A stretch of DNA of 64,000 nt from Brassica napus (GCF_020379485.1 NW_026014848.1:124001-188000); one strand, 5' to 3'. Shown: positions 1-12,550, counted from the stretch's first letter. The notes: generated from the letters alone by a model not told the origin. Program-made: numbers and translations.

Positions 1-169
1 GAACACGATACAACCATCCGATCGACAGAGCAAGCCGTCCATCGATCGAAACAAATCCTTCAACATCGATCGACGTCGTTCATACAACATCGATCGATAT
101 TCGCTCTAAACCAAAAACCACTGTAAGCGAAAAATATAAATTTGATAACGAGACGAATTTACTATTTTC

Positions 170-1226
170 ATGGACCCAGATGGCTACGCAAGAGCAATAG
201 ACGTACGTATACTGAACGTATCTAGAAAAGATATTGTAGACATCCTTCAGACAGCCAATGGAGCAGAAAATATGTTCGTACATCAACGCAACATTCTAGA
301 ATACCAACAGAAAGATACAAAAGAGTTCTATGACGCAGCTGGTGGCATAGACAAAAGCTTCGAACAAAGGTCTTGCCATCCCACTCGACCATCGATCAAC
401 GTTGACGTCCCAACATCGGCCGACAGACGTCCAGAATTCGGCAGAAGGAGTCTACAAAGATGAACATGGATACGCCAGAGATCTAGAGAGACACACAATT
501 CGTGTTCACAACAGAGATATCGGAAAACTTCTGGAAAGAGCTTCGAGAGATGAGCCAAGCTACATATGTCTTCCTGAACATGCTAGCTCATTCACACAGA
601 CCAAGCTGGTACCAGAGATCTACACCAAGGACGAGATCAATGAGATGTTTTATGGAGTCTGTGGAGCCCAAGGGAAGTATGAAGGTGATTTCCAGATGAA
701 ACTCGATGGTGTCTACCATCCCCTCAATGATAGCATCGGTTAGTTAACTACATGCATGGAAGAGATGAGGCAAGACATAGCCAGAATTCGGTAAGCAATC
801 GACTATTCTCGCCATAAATCGATCGACAGAAGACAACATGCATCGATCGATAGTCGCTTACCAACATCAATCGACCAATGCTTACCAGCATCAGTCGACA
901 ACAGTCCACCACACTCACCTGCGATGAATTCTCCACAAGACTTTCACACCAGAGAAGAGATAGATCAGTTGGTAGAAGAGAACTCTAGAGCTCCAAACAC
1001 TACAGAAGAGAGGCTTGATGGGAGATGTGGTGACATCTATTTCCAAATGGATCTTAGCATTAGTGCTTTGACTTCCAAGATTGAAGCTATGCATGGGGAA
1101 TTTGTGGAGATACAGATTTACATTGCCCATCGACCAGAAGCATCCACATCGATCGACAGATGCAACAACATATTGACCGACATTCGTAGACATACATTGG
1201 TCGACGACGCTACAAACCGAGGCTGA
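170..1226 (+). pseudogene. Degenerate Athila-associated ORF of unknown function
   Basis: Three plus-strand segments (170-463, 402-743 and 924-1226) appear to be pieces of one protein broken by frameshifts. The first two contain a repeated module: GYARAIDVRILNVSRKDI at the start of one and GYARDLERHTIRVHNRDI in the other, each followed by a leucine-rich stretch. The second continues with a segment around SYICLPEHASSFTQTK and a charged tail. I recall similar ORFs as common repeat-encoded proteins in Brassica genomes, but no enzyme motif is visible and I assign no function. ATCGATCGAC motifs interrupt and flank the coding pieces. Confidence 0.4.
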
Positions 1227-2282
1227 CTAGTACCGAAGGTGACATAAAACATGTCTGACACACATCACCATGGAGAGGAGATCTCAGCTGACACTTACGC
1301 CACACTTTGTAGACATCAGTTCAACCTTGAGAGTCTTGAAGATAGATTGTAAAGAATGGAAAACACAACTGCAACAATGAAGGAAAAATGGAGCAGAGGG
1401 GATGAAGCAATGACTGACTTCACTAGTACATGGTTCAACAAGCGCAGAGAAGAGATGGAAACTTGTTTTCCAACAAGTTCCAGCTTTTAACACTACTAGC
1501 CCAATCACCTCCAAAGTCAAGCTAAATGACTATAACAAAGCGCTGAGTGGGAGGCAACCCACTATTAGGTAATATTTATGTATTTTTTATTGATATACTA
1601 TTTATGTTGGTTTTTAATTATTGCAGGTCATAAAAAAAACAAAAAGATCCGAGTAGACGATTGCCGTGAGTATCGACCGACGAGAAGCTGTCGACATCGA
1701 TCGACATTGCCTAACCTGCCACGACCGATATCAACATCCTTTACATCGGTCGACATCAATTCCGTTCTGGTATATCGTTCTAACTTGTTACATTGAGTCC
1801 TTTTGATTTAGTTATCACCATAACTCCGACTGAATTTACACTAGGGACAGTGTAGTTTAAGTCTAGGGGGAGGTTTACTGATAGTAATTTATTTATGAGT
1901 CTTATTAAAACGTTTTTCAAAAAGTTTTACTGAGTCAAGAAGGGGATAATGAACTTATAGTTTTTTTCTTGTTATCTAACCACTCTTTAGCACCATTCTA
2001 GAGTTACTAATTGCAGATATAGGTACTAAAGTGGATCAACCTGTCAACTATTCACACTTGCTGAGATTGTTTGAAGGAACGAAAGCTGACCTCCAACACT
2101 AAACTTGACACAATTGCTTGTCTTGGGGCTTGGAATACATGGGATGGGATTTTTCAAACAAGTTTGGAAGGTAAAGCCATGTGTAGATAGATTAATCACC
2201 ATTTCTCTCTCTATTTTCGAATAGTAGATAGATAGATAAAAAAATCATTATTATTATATATATCTTTTAGAGATTTATTAGG

Positions 2283-2470
2283 AAGGAATTCGAACAGGAC
2301 TTGGTGGCTACAACCATTAAGGCTTGCTTCATAAGAATTCTATAGGTAAAGGATTAGAACAGGACTTGGTGGCTACAACCATTAAGGCTTGCTTCACAAA
2401 TAATCCTAGGATATAGGTAAAAAAGAAGTGAACTCCTTGGTGGCAACCACCATTAATGCTTGATTCATGG
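2283..2470 (+). repeat. Imperfect threefold tandem repeat, about 68-bp unit
   Basis: The core GGACTTGGTGGCTACAACC occurs at about 2298 and 2362, and a diverged copy (CTCCTTGGTGGCAACCACC) at about 2433. Each is followed by ATTAAGGCTTGCTTCA or a close variant. It lies in the non-coding 3' part of the Athila-type element. Confidence 0.75.
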
Positions 2471-2613
2471 AAGCCTGTCTAATCTTGGTCAATGATCTAG
2501 CAAATATAACCAGACGTTGACTAGGAGAGAAAATTAGTAGAGAGAGAGGATAGGAACTAATGTTTACTTGCAGGTCCAGATACTTGTTTGAAAGTCCTTG
2601 CATCTTGTGATCG

Positions 2614-2618
2614 ATACC
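2614..2618 (+). other. Left target-site duplication (ATACC) of the CRM-like element
   Basis: ATACC directly precedes the left LTR and recurs directly after the right LTR at 19548-19552. A 5-bp duplication is the expected product of Ty3/gypsy integrase and fixes both element ends. Confidence 0.9.
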
Positions 2619-3412
2619 TGGTGCAGCCATGAGTAGAGACATTGGAGAGCTGAGTGAGTCTGACGAGGGAGAGCCAAACTTGAGCAGAGAAGAAAAAGAC
2701 TTGAGAAGAGAAGAGCCAGACTTGAGTAGAGAAGAGCCAGACTTGAGAAGAGGAGAGCCAGACTTGAGCAGAGAAGAACCAGACTTGAGCAGAGAAGAAC
2801 CAGATGAGCTAGCCAGCTTGTGGAGTGGACCAGTAACCAGATCAAGACTGAGAGCACAAGAGAAGAGCCTTCAACACTTAGCCAAATCCGTGGAGGTTAA
2901 ATCAGAAGAGGAGAATCAAGATAAACCAGCCAGTTGGTTTAATTTTATTTCAGTATAATTTGATTTCATTTAAATTAAACCAATTTCGGGTAGGTTTAGT
3001 AGTTAATAAAAAAACCAATTTTGATTGGGTTTAGATTAGGAATTAGATTAAACCATCTTGGTTTATAATTAGGGTTGCTGGGGGTTTTCTATTTATCTTT
3101 CTACGCAGACTTTGTGAGACTCATTCAACTTTTCAATCAAAAACTTACGGCAAAGAGTTGTCTCGTTTCCTGCTTTCTCTGTTCAGCTAAAGGAACATTG
3201 ATCTGACCTTAGGGAAGGAATTCCTTAGTGAAAACCATCTTAGAGAATACAGGGTAATCTTGTGTCTTTGAGTAGCAAACCATCTCTGCCGCCATTCCAT
3301 AGCTTGAGAGAGACGTCCATAGTCCAGCAGAGTGCTAGTAGCCGCCACAGACAACCCTCTTCCATTCCCCTTCGAGTGATCCAGGAGCAGAAGCCATACC
3401 CAGGCTGCACCA
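2619..3412 (+). repeat. CRM-like element 5' LTR
   Basis: 794 bp, TG...CA ends, matched by 18754-19547. It carries an ORF (2629-2958) identical in layout to the pol tail encoded in the 3' LTR. In this copy the ORF has no upstream pol and is simply part of the LTR. Confidence 0.92.
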
Positions 3413-3414
3413 AG

Positions 3415-3428
3415 TGGTATCAGAGCCA
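3415..3428 (+). other. Primer-binding site, initiator Met tRNA type
   Basis: TGGTATCAGAGCCA lies two bases after the 5' LTR. It is the standard complement of the 3' end of plant initiator methionine tRNA, used to prime minus-strand DNA synthesis. Confidence 0.92.
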
Positions 3429-3534
3429 CTTGAAGGTTAGGGTTTGCGATTTGTCTACTCAGATCATTCACTCCATCAAACACTTTTCTTATCTTTCTAT
3501 CTGTTGTAAGCCAGCTGAGCCAACCCTGCAAATC

Positions 3535-3563
<29 letters not shown>
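3535..3563 (+). repeat. Poly(A) tract of 29 bases
   Basis: An uninterrupted run of A in the untranslated leader of the CRM-like element, between primer-binding site and gag. Probably replication slippage; no gene is attached to it. Confidence 0.95.
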
Positions 3564-3565
<2 letters not shown>

Positions 3566-3827
3566 AAAGAGATCTCTGATCCAAATCAAAAAACAAAAAA
3601 AAAGCTGAAGAGTAATCCAACTCAGGGTGGTAAAGTCAGCTGGTGCCTAAATCTCTCAATAGTTTCTCTCTGATTGATTGGGGTTTAGTTCTAGATCTTA
3701 GGTGTGGAGCTTTGAATCTTAACTGAACTTGTGAGGAAAGCAGAGACTTGGCAGCTGAAACTGAGAGAGAGAGTGTTTTTAATCTGTCTGTATTCCTCTG
3801 TCTTTGCTAACTTGTCTTTCAGGAACA

Positions 3828-4749
3828 ATGGCTGATGATCAAGATGGAGAGGAAGTAGGAGAACCGGCTGCTCAGCAAATTAACCTCAAGCAAGTTCAAT
3901 TTGAGGCTATGATGGCTGAGATAACCAGAAGAATGCAAGCTAATTACAATCGTGCTCAGCAAGCTAATGAAATCTTTCCTGATGATATTGCAAGACAGGA
4001 GAGATCAGCAGCTGTTGTTGGAGCTCAAAGAGCACGCATTGGACCTATAAGAGGACCACGAGTTGAAGTTGGGGGTCATAGGATCTATGGTGATGAGGCT
4101 GATGAAAGTGATGACGAGTCTCAGACTAGTCAACACAGCAGGCGCCATAACCACAGACAACCAGCAGCTGATAACTTAGGAAATCTCCAGTTGAGAATTC
4201 CTCCATTCCATGGCAAGAATGATCCAGATGCCTACTTGGAGTGGGAGAAGAAGATAGAGTTAGTCTTTAATTGCCAGCAGTTTACTGAGGGAAGGAAGGT
4301 CAGATTAGCCACCACTGAGTTTAGTGGGTATGCTATCAACTGGTGGGAACATATTGCAACCACTAGGAGACGCAATGGAGAGCCTCAGATAGCTTCCTGG
4401 TTTGAGATGAAAACTGTGATGAAGAAAAGATTTGTACTTACTCACTATGGGAGAGATCTTCACCAGAAATTGAGAAAGCTTTCTCAAGGATCTAAGAGTG
4501 TGGAGGACTATCACCAGGAGATGGAATCACTCATCTTGAAAGCTGACCTGACTGAAGGAGCTGAAGCAACCATGGCTAGGTTCCAAGGAGGGTTAAACTG
4601 TGACATACAAGACAGATTGGAGCTACAGGAGTATGAGGACATGGATGAGCTACTGCACAAAGCCATTCTCATTGAGCAGCAAAACAAGAGGAAGAGTTCA
4701 ACCAAGACTCCATACGGCTCTACTTCAAAATCTGTGTACTCCAAGGATC
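3828..4749 (+). pseudogene. gag: CRM-like gag, N-terminal part, split by the Tekay-like insertion
   Basis: Gag forms the nucleocapsid particle in which reverse transcription occurs. I choose the ATG at 3828 (MADDQDGEE) over 3804 because a CTTTCAG resembling a 3' splice site lies just before it and the acidic start is typical. The retrotransposon gag domain is visible at about residues 120-270: IPPFHGKNDPDAYLEWEKK, then WWEH, FEMKTVMKKRFV and VEDYHQEMESL. The frame is open to 4749, where the LTR of the nested element begins. The zinc-knuckle half resumes at 15199. Without the insertion, N- and C-terminal halves would be nearly continuous, so the insertion is the main disabling event in gag. 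Confidence 0.85.
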
Positions 4750-7385
4750 TGTAACACCCCCGAACCGTTCTAAGCATAGGTCGAACCACCGGCCAACTAT
4801 CAAACAAGAACATGACCGACGGCCCGACCGTCTACCGAGGTTCGAGAGCACTACAAGACGGGTTAACGGGCAATCCAGCCAAAGTTACAAAAAGTGCAAT
4901 TCGTAACTAGGCCAGGCCGCCCACTAACACGTCCCGTCAGACCAAAGCCTAAGGCTTCTCAACCCGTACTCCAATCTGACGTTGTGTTAGGTCGGCCAAG
5001 CAAATATCAGAACAACAAGGCATTTGCACAAAACATTCGCTTTATTTATCTTATATAATATCTGGTTTACAATACACAAAATATAATACAAGTGGTGGCA
5101 TGCCAAGAAAGCGAAAGTACATACTTATAGTCTGAAAGCGTCTTAAGCAAAAAGATGCAAATCTACACCAGCCAGCCTAGCCTCCCGCGCCTTCTACGAG
5201 CTCACTACTGGTCACCTGAAAACAACAACGAGTGAGGAGTGAGTAATCTAGAATTACTCAGCGAGTTACAATCCCCAACTAACAAATACAACCCCTCGCT
5301 ATCCCACCCCAAACAATCTAAAGAGAGAGGTTCACCTAACAACACAATTCAATAACAATAAGCAATATCTGAAATACGCAGCGGTAAACAATAGCAAGAT
5401 AACTAGCATTATGCTAATTACTAGCTCATCACCAAACTCAAACTCGATTTAAACCATGGTTTAAACAACCCAAACACGATATAATATATATACCAAACTC
5501 GGGCCCTGGTGACGTTATGTTCCTTCTTCACTATCGGCAATATCCTATCTTCCTACCACAAAGGCCAGAAGAAGGAACTTTCAACCGACCGCGGCCCACT
5601 GTCCTTCGGGTCACCGCGCGACAGCCCACAGTCCTTCGGGTCACTGCCACATTACACCGTCATGTAATCACTCAGCCATATTCCATGACCCCGTCTATCT
5701 GAGTCTTCCCGATCCAGCGAATAAGGGGTTTCTTTGAACCCGACGGGTACGAGGTCTGAAGGAACACTAACTCACCCCAATATGCCTAGCATTATGGGTT
5801 ACACAAATGCTATCGGCCAATATACGACTAATACTAAACCCGGTAATATAACACAAGGTTCCTAGTAATAGTCACCACAAAATCAACACATCCACCTTAA
5901 ACATGCCTAGCATTGTGGGTTACACCAATGCTATATGGCCAATAAATGATTAATACTAAACCGGGTAAAATAACACAATGTTCCTGATATTAATCGCAAA
6001 TTAACACAATCAATCATATTCCAGAATCTAGCATAAGACTAATTCCAGAATACCTAACTATCCACAACTTAGCGATATCATCTAAGGATTCCGCATTCGC
6101 TAACTAACCAATCAACCTAACCATTAGCATGCTACTACGGTTCTCAAGCAATAACAAGCATGCCATAACCTCAATTATTAACTAGTCAAACCGTTACTCA
6201 GTTAGACCTGGCCTCCTGCCATGATCCAACTTCCAAGTAACGGGACCCTGCATGAAAACAACTCAGCAATCAATTGATTATAACTCACAGTTTGTGGTTG
6301 ACCGTGGCCTTGACCCAAACCCGACTTCTGCGATCCGAACCCTTTCCCGTCCTTCTCAAGTAGACACACATCCAGCCTGGTATTGAACTGGTCTCTACTA
6401 GAACTGATCTCTCTTGACTTGAAAAAAACCTTCTCCAGATGCTGACTCAAAATCAGTAGAGTAAATGTTCTCGAAAACTTCCTAAATCGCTAGAAAACTA
6501 TCGAAACTCGATCTTTCTTTCTTTGCTTTCCCTTTACGTTTTGAAGTAGGTTTGATGTGTTCTGTATGGGTTGAAATGAGAGGGGCTCGTGGCCTATTTA
6601 TAGGAATCAGCAACCAATCGGGAACAGGCCGTGTGGCAGCCCGTGTGTCGCTTCGCATGGCTCCGGATGCATGCGCGGCGGCACCTCGTGCTCCACTTGT
6701 ATTTCAGCATGGTCTGCTCAGATGCAAGGTGACACCACGCCCTCTACCTGTCTGAATGCATGGCCTGGATCCATGCAAGGAGACACCACGTCCTCCACAT
6801 GTCTGGCCGCATGGCCAGGTCGCATGCATCGCAACACCTCGTGCTTGGCCGATCCACCTCGTGCTCCACATGTCTACTTGCATGTACAGGTTGCATGTAC
6901 TGCAGAACCTCCTACTTACCTTGACACACACACTTCCAGGAGCTTGCCACCACGTCCTGAACACAAACATCAAGCCACCTCGAGCTTCTCGGTCAATTCT
7001 ACCGATTTCGGCCCTTCCGGTGAATTTTCGTCCCGTGGTCAATCCCAAATATTTTTCTATGCCCGTTATGATGGCCTGAGTATTTTTAATAAACCCCACT
7101 TGGACTCTGATCTTGAGGAAAAATATTTCCTGAGCTTCCAGCTTCTTCGAAAAATTTCGTAATACCGAAATTTAGGGTTTTTCACCCAATTTTTGGTCTT
7201 CCTGTTGTGCTTCCAAAAGTGGCATGTTTCAAACGTCCTTTGAATCAATCTACCACATTGTCTAACCATTGTCTAGTGGCATACTTGACTCATGGTTCTG
7301 ACAAGAACAATCTGATCAGCCGCGACTCGACCACCCAAAAGATACTCGACCATTTTTTCTTCTTTTTTTTTAAAGGGTTTCTACA
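4750..7385 (-). repeat. Tekay-like element 3' LTR
   Basis: 2636 bp, matching 12571-15198 with differences of a few percent by eye. On the minus strand it begins TGTAGAAACCC and ends GGGGGTGTTACA. A TATA box (TATAAATA on the minus strand, plus positions 6595-6602) marks the promoter region. Downstream of it, at about 5500-5700, lies a block conserved in all LTRs of this type in the window, containing paired copies of CCCACAGTCCTTCGGGTCAC or a close variant. Confidence 0.9.
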
Positions 7386-7398
7386 TTCTCCCCCCGTT
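7386..7398 (-). other. Polypurine tract of the Tekay-like element
   Basis: On the minus strand a GGGGGGAGAA run sits immediately before the 3' LTR, which is where plus-strand DNA synthesis is primed. Confidence 0.75.
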
Positions 7399-7419
7399 AG
7401 AAGAATTCATCCTCGAATT

Positions 7420-7971
7420 CTAAGGCTCTGAGGGGCCTCCTTCTTCCATCACAATGTCCTCTCGGAAAAATACCGGGTGATCGGTTTTAAATCTCGCTTC
7501 ATCCTCCCGAGTAACATGAATTCTGTTTTGTCTTCCCCAGAACACTTGTACTTGAGCAATCTCACGATTCTTGAGCTTCCGAATACGCCGTTCTCCTAAT
7601 CTGATTGGTCCTTCTGGATACGTAAGGTTTGTCTCCAACTCCTCGATTCTCTCGGGCTCAACAACACTTGGATCCCGTATATGTTTCCGAAGCATGGAAA
7701 CATGGAATACCGGATGTAGATGCATATCCGCTGGCAGATCCAATCGGTAAGCTACCTCACCAACTTTCCCGATGATCTTGTACGGACCAATGAATCTTAC
7801 AGCTGGTTTCCCGACCTTGCCAAATCTGTCCTTCCCTGTTTGGGCTGTAACATTCAAATAAACCCAATCTCCTATCTCAAAAGTTACTTCTCTTCTTGAC
7901 TGGTCCGCGTACTTCTTCTGACGGTCATGAGCCTTGTTCATATTAGTCTGAATCGTCTCCAGCTTAATCAT
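7420..7971 (-). pseudogene. Tekay-like integrase C-terminal and chromodomain-like segment
   Basis: 183 codons are open. The first half has the integrase GPF/Y-type region (FIGPYKIIGKVGEVAYRLDL followed by HPVFHVSML). The second half, around PIRLGERRIRKLKNREIAQV and VFWGRQNRIHVTREDEA, aligns in pattern with the C-terminal chromodomain of chromoviruses, thought to steer integration to heterochromatin. The Trp that usually precedes the final ERED-like block is absent (HVTREDEARF), so ligand binding may be impaired. It continues the integrase core at 7968-8441 but in another frame, so the polyprotein is broken near 7970. Confidence 0.75.
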
Positions 7972-8909
7972 GGTCTATTGAACGATAGGTGACCCAAACA
8001 TTCTTCTTTCGCCCACTTCTGTCCAACACATAGGCATTTTGCATGGCCTTCCATAAACTCTTCATAAGGTGACATCCCTATGCTCGAATAATGACGGTTG
8101 TTATACGAGAACTCGACCAATGGTAAGTGCTTCTCCCAATATCCTGCCCAATCGAGAATACACATCCGCAGCATGTCCTCGATGGTTCGAATGGTTCTCT
8201 CCGTTTGGCCATCTGTTTCTGGGTGGAACGCGGTGCTTCTGAACAGTTTAGTTCCCAAGGCTTCTTGCAGTGCTTCCCAGAATGATGCCGTGAACCTTGC
8301 ATCACGATCTGAGACGATGTCTGAGGGTACACCATGTAACTTCACGATTTGGTCGATGTGCAGCTCGGCCAAAACTTCAACTTTATCAGTGTCCCGCATA
8401 GGCAACAAGTGTGTGACCTTGGTTAACCTATCCACAATCACCCATATCGAGTTGTTCGATCTACCTGGACCAGTAGGTAATCAGGTGATGAAATCCATGG
8501 AAATAGAGTCCCATTTCCATTGAGGTATCAGATGACTATGCAACAATCCTCCTGGAACTTGATGTTCCACCTTAACTTGTTGACAAGTTGCACACTGGGC
8601 AACCCATTGTGCTACTGACCTCTTCATGCCCGGCCAATGATAGTATCTCCTCACGTCTCGGTACATCTTCGAACTTCCAGGATGGATACTGAGTAAAGAA
8701 TGATGTGCAATCCTTAGAATCTCATCTCTCAGCCCTTGTCCTTTAGAAACCGTGATCCTCCCATTAATTACCAAGGTTCCATCCTCCGCCAAGTAGTATC
8801 CCGCACTATTTGGCCTGCCTTGTCCTCTGAGTTCCTCAGCAATCTTTAATAGCTTCTCATCCTTAAGTTGTTCCTCTCGAATTCTCTGAATCAAGCTGGT
8901 CTGATTCAC
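7968..8909 (-). pseudogene. Tekay-like integrase: zinc-binding and catalytic core
   Basis: Two pieces in different frames: 8481-8909 and 7968-8441. The first holds the HHCC zinc-binding region ([10 protein letters not shown], then CATCQQVK) and the first catalytic Asp in DSISMDFIT. The second holds the second Asp (IVSDRDARF) and the catalytic Glu ([11 protein letters not shown]). All three DDE residues are therefore present, but a stop at about 8481 and a frame change separate the first from the other two. The second piece also loses its normal frame after [10 protein letters not shown]. Confidence 0.85.
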
Positions 8910-8912
8910 CGC

Positions 8913-10196
8913 TTAAAGTCCCAATGGCTCGCTTGTCTGCCCTTCCAAAACGACTAACTTCACTTGTTTCAACTCCTGGTTCAACAGCTCCACTTCTTTC
9001 TCTAAATCTGCGTGCAACTTTCTTCGACTTAAGGCGTCCGCAACAACATTTGCATTTCCAGGATGGTAGCGGATCCGTATGTCGTAGTCTGCCACAAACT
9101 CCATCCACCTACGCTGGCGCAGGTTGAGATCTGGCTGAGTGAAGAGGTATTTAAGACTTTGATGGTCCGTGTATACCTCCACTTCTTCTCCATACAAGTA
9201 AGATCTCCAAATTCGCAAAGCGAACACCACGGCCGCTAACTCCAAGTCATGTGTACTGTAGTCATCCTCATGCTTCCGTAGTTGTCGCGAGGCATACGCG
9301 ATGACTCGACCATATTGCATAAGAACACAACCTAACCCAACTCGTGAAGCATCCGTGTAAACCGTGTAAGGTTTACCTTGCTCGGGCAAAGCTAATACAG
9401 GTGCGGTCGTGAGAGCTTCCTTCAACTTCTTGAATGCCTTCTCGGTTTCTTCCACCCATAAGAAAGGAACTCCTTTACCGTTAAGCTTAGTTAAAGGCTT
9501 TGCAATAGAGGAAAAGTCCTTAACAAACTTCCAATAATAGCCCGCAAGTCCGAGAAAACTCCTCACTTCTGTCACAGTGGTAGGTCGAGGCCATTCTCGT
9601 ATGGCTTGGACCTTTTCTGGATCAGCAGCCACGCCCTCTCCTGATACTATGTGACCCAGAAATCCTATCTCTCTCTTCCAAAACGAGCACTTGCTGAACT
9701 TGGCAAATAGCTTCTGATTCCGTAACCTATCCATAACCAGTCTCAGATGCTCTTTGTGCTCTTCCTTACTTCTCGAGTACACCAGGATGTCATCAATGAA
9801 AATGATCACGAACATGTCGAGATAGTCGTGAAACACTTCATTCATCAAACGCATGAAAGCAGCAGGTGCATTTGTGAGACCAAAGGGCATAACTACAAAC
9901 TCGTACTGCCCATACCTCGTCCGAAACGCCGTCTTCATAATGTCTGACTTGGCAATAGGAATTTTGTGATACCCTGATGCCAAATCAATCTTTGAAAACA
10001 ACCTAGCTCCCTTTAGTTGATCTAACAACTCGTCTATCCTCGAAAGAGGATACTTATCTTTTATCGTGATATTGTTCATACCACGATAATCGATACACAG
10101 CCTCATGCTTCCGTCCTTCTTCTTCACAAATAGCACAGGAGCTCCCCAGGGTGAAGAGCTTGACCGGATGAATCCCTTTTCTAATAGATCTTCCAA
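8913..10196 (-). pseudogene. Tekay-like reverse transcriptase and RNase H
   Basis: A 427-codon open segment. RT motifs in order are [65 protein letters not shown] and the catalytic FIDDILVYS. RNase H follows, with TDASRVGLG, the [15 protein letters not shown] segment, TDHQSLKYL and DALSRR near the end. The RT N-terminus lies in another frame up to about 10200 (see the protease entry), so a frameshift separates it from the protease. A stop just after DALSRR and the linker separates it from integrase. Confidence 0.88.
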
Positions 10197-10855
10197 TTGC
10201 TTCTTTAGCTCGGGCCAACTCCGCAGGTGCCATCCGATATGGTACCTTAGCTATAGGTTTTGGTTCAGGCTCCAAAGTAGTAGTAAAGGGATTACTCCGA
10301 GGTGGAGGTAGTTCCTTTAGTGGCGCAAATACATCCTCAAACTCCTGGACCACTTCAATTTCTTCGACCTTAACTTTATCATTAGTGGCTCCTCCACTAA
10401 CCGATAAGGTCACCAAATATACTTCCCCGTCTTGAAACAAATCTTGTACTCTCATTCCCGCTACCAAAGAAACGGTCATACTAGGACTGATTCCATAGTA
10501 TACCATCTCTGGTCGTTTACCTCTGCCGAACAACAACCCTTCCCTTTCCACAGTCGATCTGAACTTCATAGTTCGATAACCAATCCATTCCAAGGATTAC
10601 TTCGTACCCTTTCAAAGGCACGACTAACAAATCTGCCACAAATTCTTTGCCTTGAATGACCAATGGAACATTCTTGATACACTGATTTGCTTGAAGTGTT
10701 CGGTCTACGGGGGTCAAGACGACCACATCTATCCTGTCAACCACAAAACAATCCCAAAACCGGGCAGCTACTTCAGGGGTCACAAAACTATGTGTTGCCC
10801 CCGAGACAAACAATACATGTGTGGGTTTACCAGCAACATGTATGGTTCCTGCCAC
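10054..10855 (-). pseudogene. Tekay-like aspartic protease and RT linker
   Basis: 10517-10855 encodes the retropepsin fold: a [14 protein letters not shown] active-site loop followed by [17 protein letters not shown]. Family members have Asp before the SGATHS triplet (LFDSGATHS); here it is Val, so the catalytic residue is lost. A frame change near 10560 leads into 10196-10593, which carries the protease-RT linker (FEDVFAPLKELPPPR, then [14 protein letters not shown]) before frame is lost again. The order gag-protease-RT is normal. Confidence 0.8.
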
Positions 10856-11023
10856 AGTAACCCAATCAACAATATCTCAATCACAAAAACTAATCAAATT
10901 CGCACAACCATCAATCATAATCCAAAATTTCTAAACGCGCAACCTAGAGATCAAGCAATCTATGCCTAACCAGCCTACTAACTAGATTCCAACAACTAAA
11001 TTCCATTCAATAAAAAGAGGAGG

Positions 11024-12423
11024 TTAAGAACCCACAATATCTGTGATGGGACCGCTTGACGGTCCTGCATTGTCTGGGTTTTCTACACCTAAGGCATAAA
11101 CCCTACCTCCTAGGTTTTGCTTCTTTGTTGCTGGCTCAATTGCTGGACGGCTAGGAGGTGTTCGGATCGCGAGAGGGGTCGCATTGATTGGCTTGTTTGG
11201 ACATGACGATGCATAATGGCCCTTCATACGCAAGAGAAACAAGTGACATCTTCCATCCTTATCGATGAATAACCCAGCTGGTTACTCCGTTGGTTATTCA
11301 GCTGAATTTTGGGACAAAACCTTGAAATATGTCCCGGCTGATCACATGTGTAACATACCCCAGTGTTACCACGATTGTTGGCTTGGCCTCCAAATCCTCG
11401 CCCTTTGCCTTTGTAAGATATTGGACCCTTGTTGAAATTTGGCCTTTCTCCTTGGCTAAACTTTGTGTGTCCACCAGAATGTGGTAAGGTCTTCCTTTCA
11501 GCCTCCAATAATGTTTCAACATTAACAGCTTTTTCCACTAGCTCAGATAAGCTGCTAAAGTTGCTTCCTGCTAAACGACTTCCAAGCTCCGGCTACAGTC
11601 CGTACATAAAGTTACGGATCATAGTTGCTTCATCTTCACGCCCATCAAAGACATGTCGCCTCAACCTTATGAACTCCGACTCATAACTCCTTACGGGCCT
11701 ATCTCCTTGAACAAGGTTCATGAACTGGCGCTCTAACCGATGCTTCGCTTCTGGAGGAAAGTATTTCCTATCAAACTCCATCTTGAACGACTCCCATGAT
11801 GTGATGGTGTGTCCACACTGCCTGTCTATGCTGTCCCACCATCCTGTGGCGTCACCTTCCAAGTAGTACACAGCGATCTTCTTCTTGTACTCCTCCGGGC
11901 ACTCCATGGCTTCAAAATTCTTCTCCATCATAGTAATCCACTTGCCGGCCTCACTAGGATCGGATCCTCCTTTGGACTTGTAGGATCCAATGTTCTTCAT
12001 GGTAGATAATAGCTTGGAAACTTCAGGGGGTTGAGTACGCCTGCCTTTGTTACCAAGTGCCTCAGTCATCACATCATGTAAAAGCTTCAGGGTATTTTCG
12101 GTTCCCTGATCTTGTGGTCTTTTGGGGGCACTGTTCTGATCTGGCCTTGGGTTTGATTGAACGGATTGATCATGTTGATGTCTCTGGTCCCAATTATGAC
12201 TTGGGCCAATACTCGCCAAACTGTCATCCCTCACTCTAGTCCGGTTACCGTAAATTGGAAAAAATCTTGTTCTCTGCAGAGGGCTCCTATCGTGTCCAAA
12301 CATCTCACTAATGCCATTTCCATCATCCTGATCAGATCTGTAACCCAATCATCCGCCTGTCCAATCCATACCCTCTCCCCATATCCAGTCTCGTCCATCA
12401 TAACCTGTCCCGTTATTAGCCAT
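11024..12423 (-). pseudogene. gag: Tekay-like gag with two zinc knuckles, broken by stops
   Basis: The likely start is the ATG at about 12421 (MANNGTGYDGRDW). An in-frame TGA follows within 25 codons, then 11593-12348 is open and carries the gag domain (GGSDPSEAGKWITMMEKNFE, AVYYLEGDATGWWDS, MEFDRKYFPPEAKHRLE). A TAG near 11593 interrupts it. 11224-11538 resumes with the knuckle CYTCDQPGHISRFC (CX2CX4HX4C). A one-base lesion near 11235 breaks a second knuckle, CFSC...KGHYASSC. The segment from 10860 to 11020 shows no coding support. Confidence 0.82.
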
Positions 12424-12550
12424 CTGCACACAATCAAAAGGGTAAGTCATATTCCTACTACGGGAAGCGGCTGGTTTCCTAATCATCTTTTTGCGACTCC
12501 TTTGACACGATAAAATCTATAAAAAGCACTTGTGTCATGTATGGAGGAAA

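Larger units (their letters stand above)
1..2618 (+). mobile_element. Athila-type LTR retrotransposon, internal region, left part
   Basis: Degenerate internal sequence of a Ty3/gypsy Athila-type element, cut at 2618 by a CRM-like insertion and resuming at 19553. The assignment comes from the right-hand part, which ends in a polypurine tract and an LTR next to an Athila-type integrase copy. Scattered ATCGATCGAC-like motifs and a GGGAGGCAACCCA segment near 1548 resemble the 3' untranslated part of such elements. Between 1230 and 2280 I see no supportable ORF; it holds AT-rich sequence and a purine-rich AGTCTAGGGGGAGG near 1861. The 5' end lies outside the window. Confidence 0.6.

Noticed and set aside
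2564..2857. Leucine/serine-rich minus-strand ORF, apparently membrane-like (LLCSSLVLL repeats), also at 18795-18992
   Set aside because: It is the antisense of the charged octapeptide repeat; hydrophobicity comes from the reverse complement of GAG/AGA codons.
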